Below, piece after piece: positions 54,530 to 62,993 of a stretch of 64,000 bases of DNA. Position 1 is the stretch's first letter, and every line of letters starts with the position of its first letter. The DNA comes from Gimesia alba. Its GTDB lineage: Bacteria > Planctomycetota > Planctomycetia > Planctomycetales > Planctomycetaceae. The notes beneath the pieces were generated by a model that was given only the letters and a program-made list of their open reading frames with translations, did not search any database and was not told where the DNA came from. The stretch is taken from NCBI RefSeq assembly GCF_007744675.1, contig NZ_CP036269.1, positions 7,509,917-7,573,916 of the forward strand, read 5' to 3'. A program made the position numbers and the translations under genes.

Positions 54530-55171
54530 TTAATCCCGCTGCCTCAACTCAGCTCGTATCAAACCGCGGTCAAATTCCATCAGTTCTATTAATCGAAACT
54601 CATGTCGATCAAGTATCTCAGACGGATCAATGAGACTCAGAGTTTGAATCTGTGCCACGAATCTGAAAAACATATACATGATCTTAATCAAAGTGAATGC
54701 TCTGACCCTCTGAAAGATTCCACCCGAGATCTGAAAATCTGCATATAGCCAAACTGCATTCGTTTCGCAAGCTTCTGCAATTTTCGTGACCATTTCGTTG
54801 AGTAGCTGTTTATCAAAAACATCCAAAAAGAAATTTGTCACAACCAAATCATAATTCTGATCAGGCATTTCTTCGACTGTTAAATCACAAAGGTAAAATG
54901 TCACGCGTCGTGATGCAGCTTCAGAAAATCTCTGCAAGCGTTTTCGTGCCAATTCCAGCATGGTCTGACTGGAGTCGATGTAATGGATTTGTTCACAGTC
55001 AGTGTGTTGGATTAATTCAAGCAAAAACTGACCATTCCCCTCACCCACTAATACAATTTTTTTCACGGGTGGTAAGTGTGTCAGGAACGCAGTCCTACAG
55101 CGTTGCATCTGTTTGTTGAAGACGATTTTTTCCAGTCGCTCAAAATAAGGCGCGACTCGATTAAAATTCAT
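54530..55171 (-). CDS. class I SAM-dependent methyltransferase
   Basis: A 213-residue methyltransferase. The start at ATG 55171 gives a 4-bp ATGA overlap with the upstream membrane protein stop; the frame is open to 55195. Motif I is KIVLVGEGNGQFLLELI, followed by IHYIDSSQTMLELARKRL (acidic motif II region), YLCDLTVEEMPDQNYDLVVTNFFLDVF (motifs III/IV), and the post-motif. A hydrophobic patch around residues 155-175 (RAFTLIKIMYMFFRFV) may associate with the membrane. Coupling to a polytopic membrane protein suggests it methylates a lipid, quinone-like or membrane-bound substrate (inference). Confidence 0.85.
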   Translation of the reverse strand: MNFNRVAPYFERLEKIVFNKQMQRCRTAFLTHLPPVKKIVLVGEGNGQFLLELIQHTDCEQIHYIDSSQTMLELARKRLQRFSEAASRRVTFYLCDLTVEEMPDQNYDLVVTNFFLDVFDKQLLNEMVTKIAEACETNAVWLYADFQISGGIFQRVRAFTLIKIMYMFFRFVAQIQTLSLIDPSEILDRHEFRLIELMEFDRGLIRAELRQRD

Positions 55172-56091
55172 GTCGTCACGCTCATAAAAATCCAAGGTGT
55201 GAATAATGCCAAATCAGCTAAAACAGGCTTCAAGTGTGGGCTGATCAGACAACGATCGAGGACCAGTAGCAATCCAGAACTGGATAAGAGAGACAGTTCA
55301 AATACCGGCACCCGATGCATGAACATTGCGCAACCACAGGCAAGTACCTGTAAGCAAATAAACCACATCAGCATAGACTGAAATCGATGTAATCGATCAG
55401 GGTGTCTTGTAAAAAAAGTCACCTCACCTAACTGCAGATCAGTTAAAAATTCACAACGAGAAATCAAAAGGCAATTCAAACTGCATAAAGCAAAAAAACA
55501 ACTAAAAGTCCAGACGTAATAGTAATTCCAATCAGCAAGTTGTATGAGTACAAAAAAATGTGTGGCAGAGGAAAAAAACATGCCAACCAGCATTTCCCTG
55601 GGAAGCAATCCTCTTGCCAGATTAGGAAAATAAAAACAACACAGATAATAAATTGATAATAACGCCAATAAGCTCATACCCCATACAATTTCAGTTCTTC
55701 CCAAATTAAGCCCGAGATATAGAATTGAAATAACAGCAACCAGTCCCCACGCACACATCAAAGGTTTAAAATACATTGATGTGAACAGATGGCGGGGTGC
55801 CATACAAGGTTTAGCAGGCGTTCGAATACTATCCAGCAAACGATCCCCCGCATAAGCTAACCAGGTAACGCTGAATAAAATGAGATAATGGTGGAATCCA
55901 ATCCTGCTCGAGTAGACAGCAGAAAGGCACCAAAGCCAGATGACTCCCACAAAAGGCGCATCGAGACTCAGAGAATTAACGAGTAAAAATATTTTTTCCA
56001 GAACTCCCCTGGCCTCACTTTCCGAAAGTGAATTCACGGGTGGACAGGATATGCTGCTTGGAGCAGTGCTTTCAACGATCCTGGATGCCAT
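55168..56091 (-). CDS. polytopic membrane protein, possibly UbiA-like
   Basis: A 307-residue protein from ATG 56091 (the frame is open to TTG 56199, which would add a His-rich leader). About eight hydrophobic helices are visible. WLAYAGDRLLDSIRTP in the second helix region resembles the first Asp-rich motif of UbiA prenyltransferases, and LKPVLADLALFTPW lies near the C-terminus. The second UbiA motif is not evident, so membership is uncertain; any multi-helix membrane enzyme is possible. Its stop overlaps the methyltransferase start by 4 bp, so the two are produced together. Confidence 0.5.
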   Translation of the reverse strand: MASRIVESTAPSSISCPPVNSLSESEARGVLEKIFLLVNSLSLDAPFVGVIWLWCLSAVYSSRIGFHHYLILFSVTWLAYAGDRLLDSIRTPAKPCMAPRHLFTSMYFKPLMCAWGLVAVISILYLGLNLGRTEIVWGMSLLALLSIYYLCCFYFPNLARGLLPREMLVGMFFSSATHFFVLIQLADWNYYYVWTFSCFFALCSLNCLLISRCEFLTDLQLGEVTFFTRHPDRLHRFQSMLMWFICLQVLACGCAMFMHRVPVFELSLLSSSGLLLVLDRCLISPHLKPVLADLALFTPWIFMSVTT

Positions 56092-56231
56092 TTCACTTAA
56101 CGCCTGAATATTAAAGAACTTTTGACTGAAACAGGGAACTGGATCTCTGTAGTGATGCCTGACAAACCCGGTAAGCCTACGACAGGCTCGTGGAATCAAT
56201 CATGAAAGTCAACCGGCTGCTCCTGGGATTG

Positions 56232-56240
56232 TGTTATAAT
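56232..56240 (+). promoter_or_regulatory. extended -10 promoter element for the exbD operon
   Basis: TGTTATAAT at 56232-56240 is an extended -10 element (TGnTATAAT) about 150 bp before the exbD ATG. A second exact TATAAT is at 56308-56313, closer to the gene. Either could be the true promoter; no convincing -35 element accompanies them. Confidence 0.4.
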
Positions 56241-56387
56241 GTACTGAAATTTAGGCAAGGTGAGACCAGATTCAGATGTTGAACCAGATACAACTCTTCG
56301 AATAGAGTATAATTACTAATCTGTGTTTCACCAAAAGCAGAGCGGACCAGAAATCAGACTGCTAACGTCCCTATCAGGAATGGAATC

Positions 56388-56801
56388 ATGCCGTTAAAAA
56401 CGGGTACTGTCGAAGAGCCAAAACTCGATTTAACACCTATGATTGATATTGTCTTTCTACTCATCATTTTTTTTATGGTCGGCACTCAATTTACAGAAAT
56501 GGAGCGGCAATACGATATTAAGCTCCCTACTGTTACAGATGCAAAGCCACTGACCAACCTGCCTGACGACATTATAGTGAATGTCCAACAGGATGGAGAA
56601 ATCACTGTTAATGGAGAAAAGAAATCTCTGGAAGAATTAGAATCTGCATTAGCAACAGCAAAGCAAAATTTTCCAGGTCAGTCTGTCGTGATCCGGGGTG
56701 ATTCAACCGGCCCTTATCAGAACGTGATGAATATTCTCGAGATTTGCCACCGAGTCAAAATACGTTCTGTCTCTTTGGCCAATCGTTTGAGAGACGAATA
56801 A
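56388..56801 (+). CDS. ExbD/TolR family biopolymer transport protein
   Basis: A 137-residue protein with the ExbD layout: a short cytoplasmic N-terminus with KLDLTPMIDIVFLLIIFFMV, in which the Asp of the membrane helix (D-x-V) is the proton-coupling residue, and a periplasmic domain (VNGEKKSLEELESALA and VVIRGDSTGPYQNVMNILE). ExbD works with ExbB/MotA-type proteins to convert proton motive force into mechanical work. No ExbB gene is immediately upstream in this window. The next gene follows after 5 bp and begins with membrane helices, suggesting a dedicated partner. Standard length for the family. Confidence 0.92.
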   Translation: MPLKTGTVEEPKLDLTPMIDIVFLLIIFFMVGTQFTEMERQYDIKLPTVTDAKPLTNLPDDIIVNVQQDGEITVNGEKKSLEELESALATAKQNFPGQSVVIRGDSTGPYQNVMNILEICHRVKIRSVSLANRLRDE

Positions 56802-56806
56802 ACAAC

Positions 56807-59050
56807 ATGAGTGATCGAATTCATAATCTAATCGAACGAGTTCTGGCAGGTCGCGATATTTCGTTTGACCAGATCCTTTGGGGCATATTGATCCTAGCCG
56901 CCATTTTTGCCTCAATTCATTTGCTGTCGATGCTCGTTACGCGCTGGGGAGATAGTAATGCCTCATCTAAGGCGCTTCTCTTTTCAATTATCGTTCATCT
57001 TTCTTTATCACTGGGAGTTGTAACCTTCTGGCCTGACTACGCGCCGAAATCATTGGCCAAAACCCAGCCCGATCAAGAAAACATTGAAATAAAACAAATC
57101 CTGGCTGAGAGTACTGAAACCATAAAAAACAAGCAGACAGGAAATACCCCCGTTTGGGAAAAGATATCGACTCCTGAAAAACAGGAGTTATCTCGAATTG
57201 ATTTGACCCGGCCGGAATTTTCACCTTTGATGGCTCCTCCTGAAAAAGATCGACCTCAGGAGATTTCCGAAATGCCGATGCCGGACGTTGTCTCGAAAAC
57301 GGACCTGCCGATCACTCCATCTAAAGTGAATGTCCAAAGTGTGAGTCAAAAGCGGATTCAGTCCCAAGCACCACTTGAAATTACTGACACAACTGCTGAA
57401 TCGCGTTCGGAAGTCTCTGTTCCCTCAACTTCAAATATACGCAGCAAAATGATACGCACCGGGCAAACGAATCAAAAGCTTGAGCGCCAATCAAGTCCTG
57501 GAGCCGTTGATCGTATCCAACCCACATTTAGTAACGAACAAAAAACTCTTGCCTTGAGTGCTCAATCTGACCCTAAATCTACGTTGGAACGTAAAGCCTC
57601 GGATAATCTGCTTCGCAAGCGAACCGGCCCTGCCCCATCGAACCTGAAACTGGAAACGACCGGTGTTGAAGCGACTAATCCTTCTACAAATAACTCGAAT
57701 GTGGCGCCCATTGAGCCAAGATTCACCAGAAGGAAATCCCGATCCATGCGTTCCGTCTCAGAGGGAACACTTAAACGTTCTGCGCCACTAACACCAGCTG
57801 GCAAAGCGAATCCAAATTCTGAACGTCTTCTGGCAGATCGCAGCAGTCTTCCTCTGGCAATCAATCGCGAGGGGTTACGGCCGAATGCATCTCGCCCTAA
57901 TTTTAATGCAGTTTCCAATCGTACAAAAGCAAATATCCCCGCAACGTATCGATTAAGAAATTTATCAAAACGAAAAGAAATTGCCCAAAAATTTGGTGGC
58001 ACTGAAGAATCTGAGAGAGCAGTCGAAGCAAGTTTGAAATGGTTAGCGACTCATCAGGAACAAGCTGGTTTCTGGGATGCAGATCGCTATGGGGCAGGTA
58101 AAGTCAGAATCGATGAACAGGGTATAGACCGACGTAACGCCGGAGCCCAGGCTGACGCGGGTTTAACCGCTTTGTCAATCCTGGCTTTTCTCGGGGCAGG
58201 CTATACACAAGAAGAAGGGCAATACTCAGATAATCTCACTCGCGCGATCCAATGGATGGTCAATCAACAAAGACCTAATGGATTCCTTGGCGGTGACGCA
58301 ACGCATTATGCCCGTATGTATTCACATGCGATGGCAACTTACTCGCTTGCCGAAGCCTATGGATTACAAAATGACCCCAAGTCCAACCCTAAACTCCGTG
58401 AAGCGATCGCTCGTGCTGTGTCTTATATTGTGGAAAATCAGAACCCCTATGACGGTGGTTGGCGATATGTCAAAGGCCAGAAAAGCGATATGAGCATGTT
58501 TGGCTGGCAATTGATGGCCCTGAAAAGTGCAGAGATTGCCGGGATCCCAATTCCATCGGACACAAAGCAACTGATGGTCAAATTTTTAAAAGAACGAAGC
58601 CTTGGTAAAAATAATGGTTTGGCTACTTATCGCATGGTTGAGCCATCAACTCCTCCTACTCCCGCGATGACTGCCGAATCATTGTTTTGTAAACAAATGC
58701 TGGGAATCAGAAGAGATAATCCATCCTGTACAGAAGCCATTAAGTTTATCTCAGAACGTCCGCCGCGCCGTTCAGAATATAATCTGTACTATTGGTATTA
58801 TGGAACATTGGCCATGTATCAATATGGTGGCAATCCCTGGCGAGAATGGAATGAAGACCTCCGAGAGTTGTTAATTTCAGAACAAGTCATGCACGGCCCG
58901 AATGCTGGAAGCTGGGACCCCCGTCCTCCGTGGGGACCTTATGGAGGGCGCCTTTATTCGACTACACTGAGTACTCTCTGCCTGGAAGTTTATTATCGTT
59001 TTTTACCCCTCTATCAGATGGGAGGACGATATGATGATGCTTCTCAGTAA
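56807..59050 (+). CDS. membrane protein with C-terminal alpha-toroid (prenyltransferase/squalene-cyclase-like) domain
   Basis: A 747-residue protein; ATG 56807 lies 5 bp after exbD, and longer in-frame starts fall inside exbD. Two hydrophobic helices (about 22-45 and 57-75) anchor it. Residues about 85-400 are Ser/Asn/Arg/Pro-rich and likely disordered. Residues about 405-730 form an alpha-alpha toroid with repeated units (SLKWLATHQEQAGFWDADRY, AIQWMVNQQRPNGFLGGDA, AVSYIVENQNPYDGGWRYV, WYYGTLAMYQYGG), as in prenyltransferase and squalene-cyclase repeats. No DxDD catalytic motif was seen, so it probably binds rather than cyclises. ExbD coupling suggests an energised periplasmic role. Confidence 0.85.
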   Translation: MSDRIHNLIERVLAGRDISFDQILWGILILAAIFASIHLLSMLVTRWGDSNASSKALLFSIIVHLSLSLGVVTFWPDYAPKSLAKTQPDQENIEIKQILAESTETIKNKQTGNTPVWEKISTPEKQELSRIDLTRPEFSPLMAPPEKDRPQEISEMPMPDVVSKTDLPITPSKVNVQSVSQKRIQSQAPLEITDTTAESRSEVSVPSTSNIRSKMIRTGQTNQKLERQSSPGAVDRIQPTFSNEQKTLALSAQSDPKSTLERKASDNLLRKRTGPAPSNLKLETTGVEATNPSTNNSNVAPIEPRFTRRKSRSMRSVSEGTLKRSAPLTPAGKANPNSERLLADRSSLPLAINREGLRPNASRPNFNAVSNRTKANIPATYRLRNLSKRKEIAQKFGGTEESERAVEASLKWLATHQEQAGFWDADRYGAGKVRIDEQGIDRRNAGAQADAGLTALSILAFLGAGYTQEEGQYSDNLTRAIQWMVNQQRPNGFLGGDATHYARMYSHAMATYSLAEAYGLQNDPKSNPKLREAIARAVSYIVENQNPYDGGWRYVKGQKSDMSMFGWQLMALKSAEIAGIPIPSDTKQLMVKFLKERSLGKNNGLATYRMVEPSTPPTPAMTAESLFCKQMLGIRRDNPSCTEAIKFISERPPRRSEYNLYYWYYGTLAMYQYGGNPWREWNEDLRELLISEQVMHGPNAGSWDPRPPWGPYGGRLYSTTLSTLCLEVYYRFLPLYQMGGRYDDASQ

Positions 59051-59206
59051 AATTGATCAGAATAGCTAAACCATTGACCTGATCGATTCGCTTTTTAAAA
59101 TTCAGTCTCGTCAGGCTGCGCTAGCGTCGTACTTCCCGAAGGAAATAAATCTTACCTCATTTAAGCCAATTCGAATCAGGCTATTTTCCATAGAAAGAAT
59201 TGATCG

Positions 59207-60721
59207 ATGCATGCTTCGCCCCAAGCATATGAGAAACTGGTCACACGACTCAAAAAAACAGCTTTATTGTCATCCTGCTCAGCTGTTCTGGAATGGGACG
59301 AGCAAACTTATCTCCCTCCTGCAGGAGCTGAGCACCGGGCTAATCAACTTGCATTGATGGCAGGAATCACTCACGAGCAGGCTACAAATCCTGAAATTGG
59401 AAACATGCTCCAGGAACTGGAAGACAACTCCAATTTTGGCGAAGACTCAATCGAACAGGCGAATATCAGAGAAGCCCGTCACGAATATGACCGCGCAACA
59501 AAGCTTCCACGTCGACTGGTCGAAGAACTTTCAAGAGTCGCCACACTTTCACACCATGCCTGGGTAGATGCAAGAAAAACGAACCAGTTTCAAGATTTTC
59601 TGCCATGGCTGGAACAAATGATCGATCTCAAACGAGAAGAGGCTGCTGCCATCGGTTATGAGGGAAACCAAGCCTATGATGCCCTGCTTGATGGATATGA
59701 ACCAGGGGCGACTTCTGACTTGATCGAGCAGGCATTTGTGCCTCTGCGGAATGAACTCGTTGCTTTAGTTTCTGCGATCAAGGATTCCGGCATCACACCT
59801 GATATCTCAATCCTGACGCGAAAGTACCCCGTTGAAAAACAACGTGAATTCAGTATGGATGCAGCGAAGCAAATTGGATTTGATTTTAATGCCGGCCGAT
59901 TGGATATTGCAGCACACCCTTTCTGTAGCGGATTCGGACCTGGAGATTGCCGGCTCACAACACGGTACGATGAGCACCACTTTCCGGGTGCCTTCTTTGG
60001 AACCCTGCATGAAGCCGGACATGGAATCTATGAACAAGGGCTGAATCAGGAATATTATGGGACCCCTGTAGGTAGCTTCACTTCACTGGGGATTCATGAA
60101 TCGCAATCACGAATGTGGGAAAATCTGGTAGGACGAAGTCGCGCATTCTGGGACCATTTTTACCAGCCTGCTCAAACACTGTTTCCTGAAGCACTGGCCA
60201 ATGTTGATCAAGAAGAATTTTATCGAGCGATCAATGACGTGCGACCTTCTTTTATTCGTGTCGAAGCAGATGAAGTCACGTATAATCTGCATATCATGCT
60301 GCGTTTTGAGCTGGAAAAAGCATTGATTTCAGGAGCTCTGAAACCAGCTGATTTAGAGGCTGCCTGGAATGAGAAGTTCTCCGAGTATTTTGGGCTCACG
60401 CCTGACACCCCGGCCAATGGCTGTCTGCAGGACGTTCATTGGAGTGCTGGATTAATTGGCTATTTTCCAACCTATGCCCTGGGTAACATGTACGCTGCTC
60501 ACTTTTTCAATGCTGCAGAAAAAGAATTGGGGAATCTCAACGAACTGATCGCTAAAGGTGAATTTACTCCCCTTAAAGAATGGTTAAACCAAAAAATCCA
60601 CAAACAAGGCAAACTATTCAGAGCGAATCGTTTAGTAGAAGTCGTAACAGGAGAAACTCTCTCCCATGAACCGTTAATTGGCCAGTTACAAAACAAATAT
60701 CGCGAACTCTATCATTTATAA
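59207..60721 (+). CDS. M32 family carboxypeptidase (Taq-type)
   Basis: A 504-residue metallocarboxypeptidase of usual length. The zinc site is HEAGH in GTLHEAGHGIYEQGL (about residue 268), with the third ligand Glu in the downstream HESQSRMWENLVGRS helix. Other family blocks are WDEQTYLPPAGAEHRANQLA near the N-terminus, HPFCSGFGPGDCRLTTRYDE, IRVEADEVTYNLHIMLRFELE and LQDVHWSAGLIGYFPTYALGNMYAA. It removes C-terminal residues from peptides with broad specificity. Cytoplasmic by lack of signal. It stands between the ExbD pair and a TlpA-like gene, and no regulatory feature was noted. Confidence 0.96.
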   Translation: MHASPQAYEKLVTRLKKTALLSSCSAVLEWDEQTYLPPAGAEHRANQLALMAGITHEQATNPEIGNMLQELEDNSNFGEDSIEQANIREARHEYDRATKLPRRLVEELSRVATLSHHAWVDARKTNQFQDFLPWLEQMIDLKREEAAAIGYEGNQAYDALLDGYEPGATSDLIEQAFVPLRNELVALVSAIKDSGITPDISILTRKYPVEKQREFSMDAAKQIGFDFNAGRLDIAAHPFCSGFGPGDCRLTTRYDEHHFPGAFFGTLHEAGHGIYEQGLNQEYYGTPVGSFTSLGIHESQSRMWENLVGRSRAFWDHFYQPAQTLFPEALANVDQEEFYRAINDVRPSFIRVEADEVTYNLHIMLRFELEKALISGALKPADLEAAWNEKFSEYFGLTPDTPANGCLQDVHWSAGLIGYFPTYALGNMYAAHFFNAAEKELGNLNELIAKGEFTPLKEWLNQKIHKQGKLFRANRLVEVVTGETLSHEPLIGQLQNKYRELYHL

Positions 60722-60768
60722 TATAATATTTCCTTTTGAAATAAACGATTTTCCCAGAAAGAACATAA

Positions 60769-61335
60769 ATGGCCAATCAAAGTATGAAAAAAGATTTTCT
60801 ACTAGCGCTGGCATTGGTCGTTGCGGGCGCAATCTTATTTACCGTCTTGTTTGGCTTTCGGCTGCAATCGCTTCCACAAGTGGAAAGTAGTAATCGCGCA
60901 CAGTTGAAGGTGGGAGAGCTTGCCCCCCCGATTCAAGCTGCCGGCTGGGTCAATGGTGATCCTGTACAGGATCAGGATTTAGAAGGGAAGGTGATTGTCG
61001 TCGATGCCTGGGCAACCTGGTGCTGGCCTTGCCGGCAACAAGCACCTCATATCGTCAAGACTTATCAAAAATTCAAGGATCAGGATGTCGCTTTTATTGG
61101 CCTCACTTCCGATGGAGAAGATCTGTTACCCGAAATTCGTCAGTGGCTTGAAGAAACAGGAATCACGTGGCCAAACGGTTACGGCGCAATTGAATCGCTG
61201 ATTGCATTTAAGGCAGATACGATTCCTCAAGTCTGGGTCATCGGCACAGATGGCAGAGTCGTCTGGAATGTGGATTCGGAACCAACAGAATCTTTAGAAC
61301 AAGGGATCAGTCGGGCTCTAGAACAGGCGAAGTAA
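60769..61335 (+). CDS. TlpA-like membrane-anchored thioredoxin
   Basis: A 188-residue protein. Residues 8-30 form a single membrane anchor, so the thioredoxin domain faces the periplasm. The domain (about 45-185) has VIVVDAWATWCWPCRQQAP with the redox motif W84-C-W-P-C88 and the cis-Pro in TIPQVWVIG. It reduces or isomerises periplasmic disulfides, for example for c-type cytochrome maturation, which fits the PVC-type cytochrome protein in this genome, though no such gene is adjacent. AGAAAG precedes the start; an internal Met (residue 6) is possible. Function by family; substrate unknown. Confidence 0.9.
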   Translation: MANQSMKKDFLLALALVVAGAILFTVLFGFRLQSLPQVESSNRAQLKVGELAPPIQAAGWVNGDPVQDQDLEGKVIVVDAWATWCWPCRQQAPHIVKTYQKFKDQDVAFIGLTSDGEDLLPEIRQWLEETGITWPNGYGAIESLIAFKADTIPQVWVIGTDGRVVWNVDSEPTESLEQGISRALEQAK

Positions 61336-61415
61336 TTTTTGACTCGAGGATCTTTGCCTTACTGTGACTGATTGCAGGAATGATCTTATCGATCACAAGA
61401 TGAGAAGGAATAATC

Positions 61416-62237
61416 ATGGGCCAAGAGTTGTTTGAACAGGCGGTGAATGGAATCAACATGAAGGTGCTGGTAGAGGGTTCTGGGCCTCCCCTGCTCTTTG
61501 TGCATGGGTTTCCTCTCAATCATCGGATGTGGCAGGCACAAATTGAATATTTTAAAAATGCGTTCACAGTTGTCGCTCCGGATTTACGCGGTTTCGGAGC
61601 AACGGAAGTGACGCGGGGAACAGTCACCATGAAGCAGCATGCCGAAGACTTAAACATGCTCTTGAATGAACTGGGGCTCGAAGAACCTATCATTTTTTGT
61701 GGACTCTCTATGGGGGGCTATATTGCCTGGGAATTCTGGAAGCATTTTCCTCAGCGTCTGAATGCATTAATACTTTGCGACACACGGGCTGGTTCTGATA
61801 CAGAAGAAGGAATTAAGAACCGATTGAAAATGGTAGATCTTGTACTGAAACATGGACCAGAGCCAATTTCTTCATCCATGATTCCGAATTTAATCAGTGA
61901 AGCTTCTCAACGAACACATCCTGAAATTGTTGAAAAGCTGATGGAAATGATTCAATCGACAGATCGCGAGGGGATCGCCGCCAGTCAGCGGGGCATGGCA
62001 GAACGAAATAATTTTATGGAAGAAATCCGTGATCTTCAAATTCCGACATTATGTCTTGTTGGTAGTGAAGACCAATTGACGCCACCTGACGTAATGAAAG
62101 ACATGAGTTCGCAAATACCAAATTCAAACTATACCGAAGTACCCGGTATTGGCCATATGGCGCCAATGGAAGCACCTGCTGAAGTGAATCAGATTATAGG
62201 TGAATTTCTTGCTTCCTGTCAGGAAAAACGATACTAA
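61416..62237 (+). CDS. alpha/beta hydrolase
   Basis: A 273-residue cytoplasmic hydrolase, with AAGGA upstream of ATG 61416. It shows LLFVHGFPLNHRMW (oxyanion region), VVAPDLRGFG, the nucleophile elbow CGLSMGGY with Ser98, VGSEDQLTPPD (Asp) and GIGHMAPMEAP (His). The set and the length match the 3-oxoadipate enol-lactonase/esterase branch. The substrate is unknown. The following rhodanese gene is 90 bp away and may belong to the same transcript. Confidence 0.92.
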   Translation: MGQELFEQAVNGINMKVLVEGSGPPLLFVHGFPLNHRMWQAQIEYFKNAFTVVAPDLRGFGATEVTRGTVTMKQHAEDLNMLLNELGLEEPIIFCGLSMGGYIAWEFWKHFPQRLNALILCDTRAGSDTEEGIKNRLKMVDLVLKHGPEPISSSMIPNLISEASQRTHPEIVEKLMEMIQSTDREGIAASQRGMAERNNFMEEIRDLQIPTLCLVGSEDQLTPPDVMKDMSSQIPNSNYTEVPGIGHMAPMEAPAEVNQIIGEFLASCQEKRY

Positions 62238-62327
62238 TGACATCAACTATATTTCAATAAGTTTTTTTGGGTTTCGTAAAGCTATACTCAAATACGTAGA
62301 ACACACCTGTGCTATTAAGGATAAATC

Positions 62328-62708
62328 ATGGCTAAAAATCATTCACAACGATTTCTGGATATTGTTAATGACGCAAAATCACGCGTTTTAGAATGTACCA
62401 TTCATGACGTAAAAGCACGAACAGAAAAAGGTGAAGAATTCCTGCTGATTGATGTGCGAGAAACTCACGAATTCAGTGCCGGAAGAATACCGGGAGCGAA
62501 GCATATCAGTAAAGGGATTATTGAGCGCGATGTTGAACAACTGATTCCGGATACTTCAACCCTCTTGATCCTCTACTGTGGTGGCGGTTTCCGTTCTGCA
62601 CTGGCAGCAGACAACCTGCAAAAAATGGGATACACACAAGTGATCTCAATGGATGGAGGATACAGTGGCTGGAAGGCTGCGGGCTATGAAATCGAACTGG
62701 AATCATAA
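62328..62708 (+). CDS. rhodanese-like domain protein
   Basis: A 126-residue single-domain rhodanese. LLIDVRETHEFSAGRIPGAKHI is the N-terminal CH2-type signature, and the active-site loop is C84-GGGFRS (YCGGGFRSALAAD), followed by GYTQVISMDGGYSGWKAAGY. A persulfide would form on C84 for transfer of sulfane sulfur. The loop length fits sulfurtransferases rather than phosphatases. An N-terminal extension of about 25 residues precedes the domain. A bidirectional terminator follows at 62768-62808, and the minus-strand genes lie beyond. Confidence 0.93.
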   Translation: MAKNHSQRFLDIVNDAKSRVLECTIHDVKARTEKGEEFLLIDVRETHEFSAGRIPGAKHISKGIIERDVEQLIPDTSTLLILYCGGGFRSALAADNLQKMGYTQVISMDGGYSGWKAAGYEIELES

Positions 62709-62767
62709 CGGCGTCCAGCGATCACCTGACATCAGACGCAGGAGATCCGTTAGACTGATCTCTCCAT

Positions 62768-62808
62768 AAAAAAAGCACTGTATCTGATTTAAAACAGTGC
62801 CTATTTTT
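62768..62808. terminator. bidirectional Rho-independent terminator
   Basis: GCACTGT (62775-62781) and ACAGTGC (62794-62800) form a 7-bp perfect stem, with A7 on the left (62768-62774) and a T-rich run on the right (62804-62811). It can stop both the plus-strand rhodanese transcript and the minus-strand transcript ending at 62829. Confidence 0.75.
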
Positions 62809-62828
62809 TTTCAAATGAAAGGAGCAGA

Positions 62829-62993
62829 CTACCCTCCCAGCTCCCAGTTGTAGCTGCGTAATTCCATAACGAGGAATGCAATCCCAAAAATTAAGGCTGT
62901 TAAGGACACGAACAGTAGTCCTACATAAACATTCGGGCCACCCGATTCTCCTGCGGCAGCTTTCCCTTTTGATTTAGAGCTTCGAGTTGACAT
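62829..62993 (-). CDS. small single-pass membrane protein (54 aa)
   Basis: A 54-residue product starting at ATG 62993, preceded by AAAGGTG, and overlapping the stop of the upstream coiled-coil gene by 20 bp in another frame. The N-terminus is Lys/Ser/Gly-rich (SSKSKGKAAAGE), followed by a membrane helix (VYVGLLFVSLTALIFGIAFL) and a short tail MELRSYNWELGG. The overlap, good ribosome binding site and membrane-protein composition support a real gene coupled to the coiled-coil protein. It may be a partner of that protein. No family recognised. Confidence 0.65.
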   Translation of the reverse strand: MSTRSSKSKGKAAAGESGGPNVYVGLLFVSLTALIFGIAFLVMELRSYNWELGG

